Positions 34,423 to 47,230 of a DNA stretch of 64,000 nucleotides are shown here, in pieces. The translations under genes were made by a program, and so were the position numbers. The notes under the pieces were generated by a model. It did no database searches, was not told the origin of the DNA, and saw nothing but the letters and a program-made list of their open reading frames with translations. Each line of letters opens with the position of its first letter. Within the stretch, counting starts at the first letter, position 1. Source of the DNA: Phellopilus nigrolimitatus (taxonomy: Eukaryota; Basidiomycota; Agaricomycetes; Hymenochaetales; Hymenochaetaceae); contig JAJOHG010000052.1 of NCBI GenBank assembly GCA_021029095.1, positions 152,276-216,275 of the forward strand, written 5' to 3'.

Positions 34423-35322
34423 TTACTCATCCCCGCCATCCCCGCCTCCGGCTCCGCCGTCCCCAAGGTCGTCCATGTCGTCCCCTTCACCATTGTCAAA
34501 GTAATTCTCTGCATAGTCGTTGTCGTACTCCTCGTCAACGTCGTAATCCTCCGAACCCGCAGCCTGCGAGCCCGCGTCGGATGCCTTGTCTGACGAGTTC
34601 TCCTGTGGAATTATGGGTGAACATATATTGCGATCGCAGTGCAGCCTACGTACCTGATCTTCCTCCCCCTCTGCCAGGTCGTCTAGCTTGATCTTCTTGC
34701 TCCCGGCTTTTTTCTCTGCACCTATGTTTATAAAATTTCCAAGGATAAACATAAAAAGGAATGCATAGGCGCACCACGCTTTCTCCTCTTCGGGTTGAAA
34801 TAATCCTCGAATATCTCGGATGGAAAGAACGGCTGGTGCAGCTCCTTACGCTTGAGCGTAGGCTGCGCATCAGGTGAGGGACGGTACTTGTCCGAGTAGC
34901 GCGGTAGTTCTGCATAATTTATTAGAAAAAGGGGGATTTGAGCGTCTTCTGAATAAAGAGCTAGAACAGCAAGAAAAAGACACGTACCATCCGATTTGGT
35001 CACCTCGACGACATAGTACTTCGACGTGCGCAGGCGCTCCGTGAACCCGGCCTGCAGCGCGCATATCTTGCGCTCCTCCTCTGTCGACGACGTTAGGACC
35101 GGCAACGGGTCCATAGCCTACTTATCAAAATTGATAGATTCTCTGTCAACACCTTATACTCCTTCCCTCTCAGATTGAGGCGAGAGAACTCACTGGGTAC
35201 AGCTCGCCCGCCTCGCGCGACATGTTCTGAATGTCCGCGAATGTGAGACCCATGGGTGGGAGTGCACCCGCTCCGAAGCCACCACGTCCACCTCGTCCGC
35301 CGCCCCGGCCGCCCCGCGACAT
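34423..35322 (-). CDS. RPC31: RNA polymerase III subunit RPC31 (RPC7/POLR3G family)
   Basis: A Pol III-specific subunit of the C82-C34-C31 subcomplex that functions in initiation in the nucleus. Five exons on the complement: 35194-35322, 34988-35117, 34775-34909, 34654-34721 and 34423-34602, total 213 residues. It starts with MSRGGRGGGRGGRGG, the Gly/Arg N-terminus usual for fungal RPC31, then LTFADIQNMS. The middle has RYSDKYRPSP, LKRKELHQPFFPSEIFEDYFNPKRRKR, the region that contacts the other subunits. It ends in a long acidic tail (DYDVDEEYDNDYAENYFDN, then DDMDDLGDGG), another RPC31 hallmark. Spacing and splice sites are regular (donors GTGAGT, GTACGT, GTGCGC). Confidence 0.9.
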
Positions 35323-35852
35323 AATTGAACGCGTAAGTGATTTGCGGGTAGCGCGACGTGAAGGACGTTGTTGAAGTTTAGTCCTGTGCACGCCGCACAC
35401 CGAGAAGGACGCGAGAGAATTATGCGCTTACGTAAGCACAAGGTTCGCTGCTATGTCGCTTTTCCAAAACACACAAGTAAACATACGTAGACTTAGGATT
35501 GATCACATTTTTGTATGATAATGACTTCTCGGTATCGGACAAGCACTACAGGAATAGCGGCTTACTTATGCATATCTGTATCTTTATTTCATTTTTTGTA
35601 GCAAGCTTCATTCGAGCAATTTGCAGCTTTTGGACGTTCAGGCTCAACAACTACTTGTCGTCTCACAGTAGACTAACAGCCATCGGTATTGGGATAACAA
35701 TATCAGTTACAAAATCAATGATAGGGGATTCGTACAACAGACGTATATAAAGACATTAATAAACCATCATCTGCGATTCGTTACACCAACCCTTGTAAGC
35801 GACAAGACAAATAGACACATGACGAGCATACACAACAGCTGCGCAAAAGCGA
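35323..35852. other. Intergenic region, RPC31 promoter and DUF6534 3' flank
   Basis: Both neighbouring genes run leftward. The segment is AT-rich from 35490 on. No gene recognised. Confidence 0.4.
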
Positions 35853-37931
35853 TTAGACGGCGCCTTGATGGTCGTATGAGACTGTCGGATATGCGTAAAT
35901 TTTGCCATCCTATTTTTTTTTTTTCGGTGAAAGATAAGAGACGACGAAAAGTAGCGATAAAAATGGAAAATAAACTTACCGATGTGGCCACCTCTGTTGC
36001 GGAGCCTGCTGCAGAGGCCGCCTTTTCGTGAACGAGTGTGCCGCTCTGAAGAGACAATAATCAGGCTCAGCACAAGCGAGGAGAGGGACCACGAGTGAAG
36101 GACTTACGGCGAATCTAGTGTTGTTGGCAGAGATATTATTGGTCGCATGCGAGCGAATCTCGGACAACCGGAAGTCCGTGGTGTCGCCGGAGTCCTTGCC
36201 ATCAGGATCTCTCATGTTGAGCCTTGTGAAACCAAAAGCGATGTGAATAACGCGAACGAGACCTGATGATGAAGGAGACGTACGTGGCTAAGAGTGAGTT
36301 GGCGTAGACTGTATCCGATGAGTGTAAGTAAATGAAGCAAGATTTGGCATGAACAATCACGCACGTTTTGAAACAATCTCGTAAATGGAAAGGTAGGCGA
36401 GACTGGGTCCTTTAAGTGCCGAAGACTTGATACACGTTAAGCCAGTTTAGCCGCAAGCCTAAATTAGTGAAGAGAAATGGACCTACGCAAGACAGGACAG
36501 CGACGTCTGTTAAGCTAATTGACTTTGAGTCAGTTCCAAGGTTGATTCGGAGAGAGTGCAAAGATTACCTTGTCAACATCCCAATATTGATGGCAAAGAA
36601 GATAAGACGGTTGATCAAACGATTCGTTCTACTTGTAAAGGCGTTAGAAGGAGGCACTCGAGTTGGTGAAAGTCGACCTTAAGTTAAGAGGAACTAACTC
36701 ACTTAGAAAAACCGGTCCGCTTGGAGTTTAGGAAGTATGCAAGCGAGACGGAGATTGTCGAATCAGCTGCTATGCTTGATGCGAGACCAGTGGTCGACAC
36801 GACCTGGTCAAAGACTGAGTATATGTTGAGAAGTAGCGCAACTCTTAAAAACGTACATAAATGGTGTGGCCGAAGTTCGCAAAGTCCTTCTCGACAACGC
36901 TGGATATAACAGTGAGCGTTTAAATACAATTCTTCATCCGTGGTCCTAACCTTAATCCATACGTTGCTGAAGACGATTTACCAATAGCTTAGTACATGTA
37001 CACAGTGTGTCCCGGAAAACATGTCTGACTTACCGACGTTGAAGCTCACGGCACACAACCCGAAAAATCCCTTGAAAGCGAGTGAGCAGGATCAGCGCAC
37101 CATCATCTTTCTGTGGTTCTTTGCTTACGATGATGACGGGGAGGTACCACTTATTGCCGCTGACTGAAATGAAACTCATCTATCAGCGATGCTTAAGCAA
37201 AAGAGCATTAGAAGCGCTTGCCTATCCAGACACGCCACATGAAGAACACTCTAACCATGGTCTCAACTATAGCCTATGATTTCAAAGCGGTTAGAAAAGA
37301 AACATATGGACTGTCAATCAGGAAGTAGACCGACTGTAATGAGAAGAGTAATCTGTTATTCACAAGCACGATTTTTTGTTTAATAGCAGAATTCCTTCGA
37401 AAGTAATTAAATCATCACGAACGTCTAGGCTCCTGTAGCCATGTACACAATGAGTATTTTCACGAAGTTGTGCTAGAAAGAAGACATACCATAGAGAATG
37501 TCCAAGAGCTTCGGGGTTCCCCCAGTTTAATATCACATAGTGATAAAGAGCGTGCGCTCCAAAGGCAGAGTGAAGGAGTTCGAGAATCCTTCGTAGCGTC
37601 AGTATCCTAGTAGCTAGCACGTCCAAAGAACGATTATTGCGAATGCTTACCAGATGAAACCAACCTGTATTGCCCGTCAACAATGAATTTCGATTAACCA
37701 TATTGCCAGTCACTTACCATGAGGCGCAATCCTCGAGGATCTTTGGGATAACGTGAGTAGTACAGCCATGTTTGAAGAGTCGTTATCCCCAGAAGCCTTT
37801 AGAGAGTAGCTTAGGAGGTATCCTCGCGTATTTCGTGGCACTAACCCTATGGCAGTCAAAACGCCGATATAAAGAGCGCCAAAAGACGGCTTCAAATTAA
37901 ATTGGGGAAGAGCTGTGGATCCAGAAGCCAT
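35853..37931 (-). CDS. DUF6534 seven-TM protein (A)
   Basis: A basidiomycete integral membrane protein of unknown function. It starts at 37931 (MASGSTALPQFNLKPSFGALYIG) and is cut into many small exons. Family blocks recognised on the complement: TTLQTWLYYSRYPKD, LLHSAFGAHALYHYVILNWGNP, the cytosolic link LNSKRTGF followed by TNRLINRLIFFAINIGMLT, then a Ser-rich soluble tail (SDGKIYAYPTVSYDHQGAV, stop at 35853-35855). The order, with a short TM2-TM3 H-A-x-Y-H-Y motif and the N-T-L-x-x-Y-T-I-N-T-G-type segment near TM6, is typical of DUF6534. Many exon borders are uncertain, particularly 36930-37360. A paralogue lies at 57.5-59.5 kb. Confidence 0.72.
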
Positions 37932-39797
37932 GTTGTTCGATGTCGATATTCGTCTGTTCTGGTTCAGTGCGCACTTGTAGACTGAGGAAAGCTGAACGCA
38001 GTGACAGACGCCCTCCACGCAGTTGCAGAGACCGATTTATGGAGGAACAGCGGTGACCGTCCAGGTACAGCACGCGCTAAGGCCGTTGATGTCACGCTCC
38101 GTCCGAACTTGCCGGCACTATAATCAGCTTCATGAAGCTTCTGAGATGCACATTCAATCTGTATTCATGATCGAGACGTCAGCTCGGGAACCATGGTCTC
38201 GTGTGAAGTTGCGCCGCGTCTTGACGTATCCATGTGTGGTGGAAATGAACCAGGGAGGACGAAATTTAAATGTAGAAAGGACAACCATCACCAGCATCTT
38301 AGTCGACAAAACTTATGAGAGCTCTCATTCCAATTTATTGGCAAGGGAATAGCTAGACAAAGCAAAACCCCGAGCCGAATCCTACTCGTTGAATCGCTCA
38401 AGCACGAGGGCAGCTGTCATCCTCGGCGTCCATAGATCCGAGGATAAGAGGAAAGGTACGGTGAGAATCCTGAGTTATAACCTCACAACGGCCATTTGAA
38501 TAAATATCAAACTGCAGCGCATGAGAATCGCAGAATCCTTTCGAGGTCAAGGTTTGATCTTGGTTTGATCTGCACCGGACATTTTGAGAAAATGTATCAC
38601 GTGATCTTGTTATTTTTTTCATACGCAAGGCGCAAATATATACTGCTTCTCCAGCTTGTGCCTTGAGAATTGGTTCGAAAAGAACGTGAGGGAAGGAGCT
38701 CAGCTGATTCCCGATAGCAGCAAACAGGTTTCCCTGACTCATTTTTGTCCGGATACCACTCAGAAATGGAGTTGTGTAAGTTTATTCATTCCTTGTTTAT
38801 ACAAAATGTGTTCATTGTTCACATCCAAATAATAAGAACACTTGAATCAACAAGTGCCATGCATAGCGCGCTGACTGTTAACATTAATCTCGGAAAGTAG
38901 GAATTTTATAAGGGACACTCTTTTGCACCCGGATATCTGATTTCATACCCCTGGATAGAAGTACGCGACACAGTGCTCCGAAACTGAGTTTTCAGCAGGG
39001 TCGTTCTTGTTCATTGCATATGCTACCAGACGATCCACCGACTTCCTGAACGCAGTTAGGAAATAAGCAAGTACTTTGGTGAGCGCTGTTTTAAAACTTT
39101 ATACCTGCTTACTCCTGCTCAGTTACGAACGCGAAGCGCAACTCGCGATCATCTTCTTGTGAGATCCCATCTCAGTCAGAACACATTCGACTTCGCAAAA
39201 ACAACGACATTGCCAAAGACAGCTCCTGCTGGACAACTGCGGTCACCGGCGAAACCGCAAGCTTTATTGTTTAAGGCCCAGGCGACCTCAGGAACTGGAC
39301 TTAAGCAGATCTCCGCTCAACAGCCTGAGAGGCATCTCTTCATGGCTACGTAAGCCTGCGGAGCGATCCGTGAAAACCGCAGATGGCGTCCTCTCCATGG
39401 AGGACCTGAAGCCGCCGATCCCCACGAGCTATCTCGATTATATAATTCAGGGCCAAATAAAGTCTGAATTGTCCTAATATCGCTTGTTGGGTGGCGCACA
39501 AGCCGTCCAAGCTTGAAGGTAAATCAATCGATAAATGTTAATCTCTCTTGAAGAAGGGCACTAGACAGGGACGCAGCGAAAATCATGATATCGTCATCGG
39601 TATGCAGATGCCTAACAAGACCATCGTGCTAAATCTGAAAGGATATGGCTTCTTGAAGTCGGTTACAGGAAAGAAAGAAAGCACAAGCACAAGAAGAAGA
39701 AGGGTATAGTCGGTCCTAAAAGTGATGTTCCGAGTTTTTTCTTACATTTACACGATGTAACAGAGAGGCACGGTGCATTTTCAAGGTGATCTGCCAT
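37932..39797. other. Intergenic region with no recognised gene
   Basis: Nearly 1.9 kb. The longest frame, 38398-38742 on the complement (114 codons, starts MSQGNLFAAIGNQL), has no domain and weak coding character, so I do not call it. Small A/T-rich stretches dominate. Confidence 0.35.
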
Positions 39798-41506
39798 TCA
39801 CTGTTGGGCTGCATATTGTCCTTTCTTATTTTTGTAGAACAGCACGTCCCCTAGACAAACATCAGATACCAATATCATGCGTATCTGCAGATAGACCTTA
39901 CCTTCGTCCTCAACGAACTGGCACTCGTTGTATGTCCTCCATAAAGCGTTGAACACCGGTTCGTCTGACTGGTGGTAATGTTCGCCAATGAAGCGTCTCA
40001 AGTAACCGGTCGCCTCTTCGCCATGATCTAAAGAAACCAACATGTCAATTAGGATGATTAATTCCAGTGGCGGCGCTTATTAAAAGTAACTCACAGAAAG
40101 GCATTTGGGGGAAGAAGTGGTGGACTACATGAAAGTGAGCCACTGGAATAAAGTAAAACAAATCAGTTGCAGTAGAAAAGGAGAGGCCAAGGAGCACACA
40201 CACCGTCGTGCAGTAAGAACCTTCCCTGCCATCCCAGGAAGTCGCGATCGACGGTCGCAGCCGCACCGCGCTGGAAGTTCCATTTCCCTTCACGATAATG
40301 CGGAAGGTTAGCACTAGTGTGATGTAACTAGGTAAAAATTCCAGATTAAATTTAATGCATTGAGACAGAGAAGAAAGTACTGACATATGTAATCATGATG
40401 AACCAGTGCGTGACACACAGCCAGGGGATCCCGTAATACTTGGCGACAGACCAGAAGCCGAAGACGTTGCTCGCTTTGGCCGTGAGCGCAACCATCGCGA
40501 GCATACCGATGTCGGAGGCGATGACAGCGTTGCGCTGCGACGCGTTGAACAGGATCGCGTTCGCTATTTGGGAATCAGTATAAGTATCTCGCTGAATCAA
40601 ATATTTACTTGCGATTGAAGTGATTCGTCCATTTCGGGTAGTGCTTCTGTCCAGACACGTTGAGGAACAAGTACGCAGGGAAGGCGAGAAACTGCTGGCG
40701 GAGAAGCATAAGGAGTGTCCAAATAGGAGTGTCTCCAAAATAATCATCATAGTCGATGGCTCCTTTGTCATCTACGGTGGGTATGCCGAGATCCGAACGT
40801 GTCTTCGGAATGTAGCTGAGAAGCATAGGGTGAGCGATCCGGACCCAGCATAAGAATGCAGAACATAGCCTTACACTTCATCTTTCTCCATCGACGCGTG
40901 GTTTGCGTGATGACGGTGATGGACAATCTTCCAGCTGAAATATGGCGTCCAAAGGAGCGTATGCAAAACATAGCCTAGTCCGTCGCAAACTTTGCTGGAT
41001 GGAGAAAATGCGCCATGTCCGCACTACGAACTTTCAGTAAAACTTATTTACACTCGAATGCGCAAATCAGCTTTCATACCTCATGACCAATGGTCCAAAT
41101 TCCAGTGAAAACGAGTCCCTTGATAAAGGTCAGTATTCTTTAAGTCCTTGATTGAAGATCAAGAGGTCAGTTCTGATCACCTGGAACCACCAACTGTGAG
41201 ATGCTATATTAGCGAAGAATCGTTATATGTAGCCTATTTAACCTGAAACACTGACTATGTCATCCAACACACAATCCTGCCAAAGGCGGAGACGCCCTCT
41301 AGGATGCGGTTTGAAACAGACAGCTGTATGAAGAAAGGGTCGATCCATGTCGCGGCCCACCACAGAATACCGGTAAGAGTTATGTCCCGCAAAAGATATG
41401 TTGTAGCTCTAAACGTATCGCGTTTGAAGAGATGAGCTGGTATGGCCCCTCGTATTTCGGACATGGACCAAGTCAACGGCGCAAACTTTTCCGGAGTGAA
41501 GGCCAT
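39798..41506 (-). CDS. Divergent delta-12-type fatty acid desaturase
   Basis: A membrane-bound di-iron desaturase acting on acyl chains in the ER. Start taken at 41506 ([13 protein letters not shown]); an upstream exon may add residues. All three histidine boxes are present: HECGH (split by an intron at about 41030-41088), HHRHH in [18 protein letters not shown], and HVVHH in [13 protein letters not shown]. Other family segments: [60 protein letters not shown], and the end [16 protein letters not shown]. The third box differs from the common delta-12 form (D/E-T-H-V-x-H-H-x-F-S): here F precedes H-V-V-H-H and F-F-P-Q-M-P-F follows, as in divergent basidiomycete members. Product could be linoleate or a conjugated or acetylenic acid; sequence alone cannot decide. 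Confidence 0.86.
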
Positions 41507-42514
41507 TACAGAGGTTTGCAGGCGAAGTGGCCAATCTCAAAAGACAAGCGATTACGGCCCCTTTTGAGCGCTGGAGCCGGGCAGAAGAGCTTAACGTTTA
41601 AAAGCATGTCATACTCGTCGCTAACGACGGAGATAAATCAATGGCCTGAGTTCTCGCCTCACAGACGACGTATGTCAGTAGTGATCATTCCGAGGTCATC
41701 GTATCGTGTCGCTATTGGTACAGGAATTTTGTTTCAAGTCTTCCAAATCGTCGGGGTCCTAGAGGTCTTTGGGTTCTCGGGATACACACTCAAGGATCGA
41801 TTGATCTGTTGATTGATGTCGTGCTGAGAAAAGTCTGCCAACGCACTTAAGTGTTTGGAGTGTGAAGGAAGTACACGTACCAAAAGGATCCGGCTATTTC
41901 AAATATGGAAATCCATGCCACAGGATGCTGAGAGCATTCACTGACTTTTAGACGTTGCAGGACTTCACAAGTGGATGTTGATGTAAATGAGAAGCCAATG
42001 GACCTCCCGATCAGATCGCATAGGTTTGCAGGGGATGCCACCGCTGAGGTAAAGACAGGAACTAAGATTCAAGAGGGCATTAGAACCAGGAAAGATCCTG
42101 AGAAGACTGAAGATATCAAAATTTTTACAAGTGTTTCCACTGCAGTCCCGCGCTAATTTCATATTCAGAAGAACCATACGCTGATATGGAAGAAAGAAGT
42201 ATCTTAATCGGTCAAATTAGGATAAAGCGTTGTTGGAAATTACGAAGAGAAATCGGAGCCAGCGACGGACGAGATTGCTAACTCGCTTATGTAATAGCGG
42301 AGATATTATTTCGAAGTCCATAGGAAGACGCGAATTGTTCTCGCTGCTAGTATAAACTTCTTGACTATGAAATACCATGGTACATCAATCAAGAGCCGTT
42401 TGTTCCCCGGAAGAAGAGGCTGTTCTGACACTGACGATAGACTTAAATACTGCATCGTCCCAGTCACTCTGCTTGATACGACAGCTAACCAAAAATACTT
42501 CTGGGCTTTGAAAT
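41507..42514. other. Divergent promoter region, desaturase and P450-A
   Basis: Likely holds the desaturase 5' leader and any missed first exon (41507-41700), and the P450-A promoter. No further gene recognised. Confidence 0.4.
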
Positions 42515-44692
42515 ATGGAATTTGGCCTCCTCACTGGCACTTTACTAACTCTTGTTTCGGCTTTGCTGTACGTCTCTCTGACCAAAAAGTATGGAGGGAA
42601 ACAACTACCTCCGGGACCGCCTCCTGCACTCATCTTCGGAAATGCCCTCCAACTACCAAAAATTCGGCCTTGGTTACAACTCACACATTGGAGCCATGTT
42701 TATGGTGCATTCTATACATGCTTGTAGTTTGAGTAATCTAAAACCATGGTTTATGAAGGCAACGTGGTTTTCATGCGTATTTTCCGAAGACCTTTCGTGG
42801 TCCTCAATTCTTACGAAGTTGTTACGGATCTCCTTGAGAAGAGATCCGCGATATACTCTCAAAGGCCGATTAGGAACATGGCTCTGTTGTAGGTTATACT
42901 TTCAAACCTTTCTTACAACTTTTATCCAATGCGAGTATAGGAGTGGTTTTGGAAAAGCATTGCTTTTTCAAAGCAACGGCGAGAGCGTGCGGCAGGCAAG
43001 AAAACTGATGCACGGTGAGTTCAGCCCTCGTGGAGTCGCTTCCCACCAGGCTTTGCAGCAAGAAGAAGCACGTCAAATGGCCTTTCGATTTCTGAATGGG
43101 TCTCTTACACTGGTCGAAAATCTGCGTCTGTGAGTCATTTATGCGTTTTATCAAACCTGAATACCATTTGACGTGCAGTCTAGAACTGCTGCTGCATCGC
43201 TACTGAAGATCACATACGGCTATCGTATCGAGAGTGTCCACGACCCGCTTTTAGGTCTAGCAGAAAGCGTCATGAACAATCTCGCGGACGTGATAACACC
43301 AAACAAATACCTCGTCGATGCTCTTCCAGCACGTTAGTAACACCATTTTAGAAACAAACGCCAATGCTAATTTTCAATCAAGTCAAGTATTTCCCTGAGT
43401 GGTTTCCTGGATGTGGATTCATACGAACTGCGAAAGCATGGAAAGCCATTCTAGAGCAGTTCATGGAGCTCCCTTTCATTGCAGTGATCAATAGCATGGT
43501 CAGTGAGCTCTCAATCGTTGATGAAATTATTTTCTTATTTTCTTAAATGCAGAAAGAAGGTGCCGCGCTTCCGTCTTTCACTTCCAACCTCCTTGAAAGC
43601 CGCCTTGATTCGATGAACGATGCTGAATCCGATCTCCTAAAATGGACGGCTGGAGGAATTTACGCCGGTATATATTTGTTTTATTTCAAAAAAAAACCAC
43701 TTCGCTGACTTTGATAAATAAAGCCGGGTCCGACACTGTAAATAACTATCTTCCTATTGGATTGAGCAGCATCTAACAGGATTCTAAACTCGTGACAGAC
43801 AATAAGCGTCCTCAGCTCATTCTTCCTTGCAATGTTGTTACATCCCGATGTCCAGCGAAAGGCCCACGAAGAGTTGGACAGGGTCGTCGGTCAAGACTGT
43901 CTTCCTACATTTAAAGATAGGGAGCAACTCCCGTACATCGAAGCAATAATAAAGGAAGTTCTCCGGTGGAACCCTGCGGCACCTTTGGGTGAGATTTTAT
44001 TTAGTTCGGAGTAAATCTCTAATGTTCATCCTACGTTCAGTCAGCCGCAGCATCGCGGTCGATGATGAGTATAAAGGTTTCCATATTCCAGCGAACTCCG
44101 TTGTCACTGTTAATGTATGGTGAGCCGCTGCAAATTATAATGAAAGCAAGCGTTGTTTTATAACTTCTAACGTCGTCATATATCACCAGGGCGCTAACAC
44201 ATGATGAGAGTGTTTACCCTTCCGCATCGGAATTCAAACCCGATCGTTTCCTCGCCAGCGCGAACCCTGGAGCAGACATTCCACCTGACCCGCGCCTCTT
44301 CATCTTCGGGTTTGGACGGAGGTCAGTCTGCTCGTTTGGACCTATAAACTCTAATCCTGACTTTGGCGATCGTGACCCAGGAGTTGCCCAGGAATTCACA
44401 TCGCCGACTGCACTCGTCTATATTGTCATCGCCACAACGCTCGCCGCGTTCCGTATCGTCCACGAGACAGACGCCAACGGTAAGCCTATCGCTCCGAAGG
44501 TCGAGTACTCTACCGGCGCTGTTAGGTACGCGTCTTCGGACTCTCCCTTCGATCGAGATCCAAAGATTGACGCTCACGTACCTGTTTCGATTTTCTTTAC
44601 CTCGCAGTCATCCAGCCCCGTTTAAATGTCGGATAGAGCCGCGGTCGAGAAACGCCGCCAAGCTTGTCAGAGATGCGACAGAAAACAATTGA
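42515..44692 (+). CDS. Cytochrome P450 (group I), P450-A
   Basis: A membrane-anchored monooxygenase in the ER. It begins with a TM anchor ([18 protein letters not shown]) and hinge [13 protein letters not shown]. Further landmarks: [34 protein letters not shown], the I-helix AAGSDT near 43728, [35 protein letters not shown] (ExxR present), [19 protein letters not shown] and heme loop FGFGRRSCPG (spliced across 44320-44382, Cys present). The end reads [13 protein letters not shown] after a last intron. Right after heme-helix residues PGIHIAD the frame shifts by one base at about 44405-44410; the expected [15 protein letters not shown] continues in another frame. So the gene is either broken there or mis-sequenced. 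It ends 33 bp from the convergent hydrolase A. Confidence 0.83.
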
Positions 44693-44725
44693 AGCAGTCA
44701 TCCTAGTTGCTCATCGATTCATCGA

Positions 44726-46211
44726 TCAACATGTACAAATATATATTAAAGTTTTCCGAGTAGCGTTCCGGCATTGTGACTTTCCTTTAAATTGCTGCTT
44801 TGGATTGAGCGCGCTGACGACGCATTTCGCGGTCATGGACGGAGCGTCCTGAACGATCTGCAAGCGGAAACAATATACAATTTCAGATATCACAAGGAGG
44901 TATAAAAAGATCATATAAACTGACTAGATGGCCAGCATCGCGAACGAACACAACTGAAGCATATTTATCACCCTTCCTAGCGGACAGGAGGGAAATTTCT
45001 TCGTCGCTTGGCCTACCATAGTTTTAGTAAAGCTTCATCCGAGAAGGAAATCTTGGGAAAGACGTACCGAAGGAAACTCGTTTCCGCGAACACTAAGTGC
45101 ACAGGCATTGCCTTGCATAAGTCGGGCAGCGCTTTTGCCATAATTAGAATTTCGCTGTCTGTGGAGAAGGCAATACTTTCATGGTGCTTGTAGCATTTCA
45201 AAGTGACTCCAGTCTTATCATCCGGGTAAAATAGTGTAGGAAGGGGGCGTATGCCATGTTCCTTTTTTAAGAATATCTTCAGTCCGAAGGAAAGTATCTG
45301 GTCAGAAAAGGGGCATACGACGAATAGCTCCATGGCGCGTGAGTCCCATGTATTGAATGGCATTCGAACACGGATTTGTTCCAATGCGTCTTTTCTCGAA
45401 GGCCATTTGTCCATTTTCGCGCTTAGCTGTTTGGCATAAAATGGCATTTGTTTTTTCCACTTTTTGTTCCTTTCTTCTGCAGTAGCAATAGGCGTCGCAA
45501 GGAGCGGACATTCAAGAAGGATGAGAGATGAGATCTGTTTTGATCTCTTCCTCTTTATGATCTCAATGACGGTAAGGACACTTTGAAGAAATGATATTAA
45601 ATGACTCAGTTTTGTGAAGGTAGAAGAGATACGGAAAGAAATACACGCACGCTGCCACGCAACCAGCAGAGTGACCTACAAACACAATCTGTCGTGACTC
45701 TATATTTTGGATTAGTCCGGAGTCCATGAGCGCAAGCCAGGATTGCGCGTAATCGAAGCAACCTAAAATGGCATTCAGGATAGTCAAGAACTAAAGTTTT
45801 CAAAGGAGAACGCACTTGTGAACCGATTATTGTTCGATACCAGTTTTTTCTCGTTTAGTAAGGCCGAATCGCCATGGTTCGGACAGTCGATAGCCCACGC
45901 CTCGGTGGCTACGATACTCAGAGAGTGTGTAGATTTCGTTTGTAAATTCTTGAGATCGTCTAAGAATGGCTCATAGAGTTCCTTGTCTGTGAAGATATTA
46001 CATAGCTGCCGGATGCTGGAAAAACAATTAGTTAAGGCTTACGGAGACCTATTCCGTGTGCGAGAAATAGTATTATCTGTTCGGAAGAACGCTTCGTCTC
46101 CAAGGAAAGCACGCCGCCGCCGTCAAGCGCATTGTATTGTTTAACGGATACTTCGAAGAGCTCTCCCTCTGGAACCCGGAGGTTGTATGTTTTACTTCGA
46201 ATACCAACCAT
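44726..46211 (-). CDS. Alpha/beta hydrolase A
   Basis: A serine hydrolase of the alpha/beta fold, related to hydrolase B at 59.9-61.4 kb. It opens with MVGIRSKTYNLRVPEGEL, then IILFLAHGIGL (oxyanion-hole strand), EAWAIDCPNHGDSALLNEK, FDYAQSWLALMDSGL and the nucleophile elbow VFVGHSAGCV (Ser in GHSAG). The C-terminal half gives MPFNTWDSRAMELF, HGIRPLPTLFYPDDKTGVTLKC and MPVHLVFAE. The last exon reads VQDAPSMTAKCVVSAL with a basic end, and lacks the SKL tail seen in hydrolase B. Exon joins in the middle are partly inferred. Substrate unknown; fungal relatives include peroxisomal Lpx1-like lipases and hydrolases in specialised-metabolite clusters. Confidence 0.78.
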
Positions 46212-47230
46212 AAAGCTGATCCAGAATATATGGCAACAACGCGCGAAGCAGTTTGAAAGGTCTTTGGGTGCCTGCCTGCGATCCTTGTGAAAGTCTACAG
46301 AAGGGCGTTATAGTTAGCTGGGCCAGAAGAGAATCAGAGTGATAAACCATATTTCAAATTATGTAAGTCGAAGTTGATCAGGGCTGCGGCCATACAGTGG
46401 TTTTTGAATTCGACTAGAGCGCTGGCTTGCAGTGTCCGGAGGCCCTTGCATATTGCCCGAAGAAGTTGTTCAAAACCGAACCCCCCTTACGATCAATCGT
46501 CGCTGTCGGCTATTCTCACGATGCTGAGAGCGATCACGAATGCAGCCTGAAAAGTATAATGCACGCCTTTGGCAAAAGATCGACAGCAGGCACAGACAAG
46601 AAAATGGCGTTTTCAATGAAAAGTAGTCAATGTATGAAAAGATACAAGGAGGTGGTTCGGAGCCAGTAAGGAAAACCACTGTCTGTGACTTCGCTAATGA
46701 CTACGCGGTCACCCCGCTTACGGCCGTTCCCTTGAACCGACGAAGTTGTTGCACGGCCTCTCTTCTATGACACGAAACGCAAGCGCAGATTCGTACTCAT
46801 GCAGACTTTCCTCATTGGACGAATGCCATGAGATGTCTGTGACTATTCGCCTTAATCAAGCCTTTCAGAATTTCGGAGCCTTTCTCTAGAACTTATGGGA
46901 TGCCAATTGCAGGCCCTAATCCGATGGCGGCCCCTCGGTGACCGTTCTTAGTATCATGGGGCTTCGTGGTGCCACTATCATTATCGTAAGGAGCTTTTCT
47001 TGGGCCGACTTTGCTGACGGCCTGGCAGTGTTGCTTTATGGTTGCATGATGCTCTTTCTTCTTGATTTTGATACGTTGTGCGCCTTCCTGCGATTGTTCG
47101 TAACTGATGATCCAGGCATGATCTTTCTCATGGAAGAGGGGATTATCCAGCGCAGAGAAGATGCCTATAAGACTTTCAACCCTTTCTCCGAACTCTGGTA
47201 GAGTACTCTGGCAATATACGACGCCTAACA
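46212..47230. promoter_or_regulatory. Divergent promoter region, hydrolase A and oxidase A
   Basis: About 1 kb between two genes that point away from each other. Open frames here (46427-46669 plus, 46893-47273 minus) lack any family signature. The region could coordinate both genes. Confidence 0.4.

Noticed and set aside
38398..38742. 114-codon frame on the complement
   Set aside because: Isolated, no domain, no conserved motif; could be chance.
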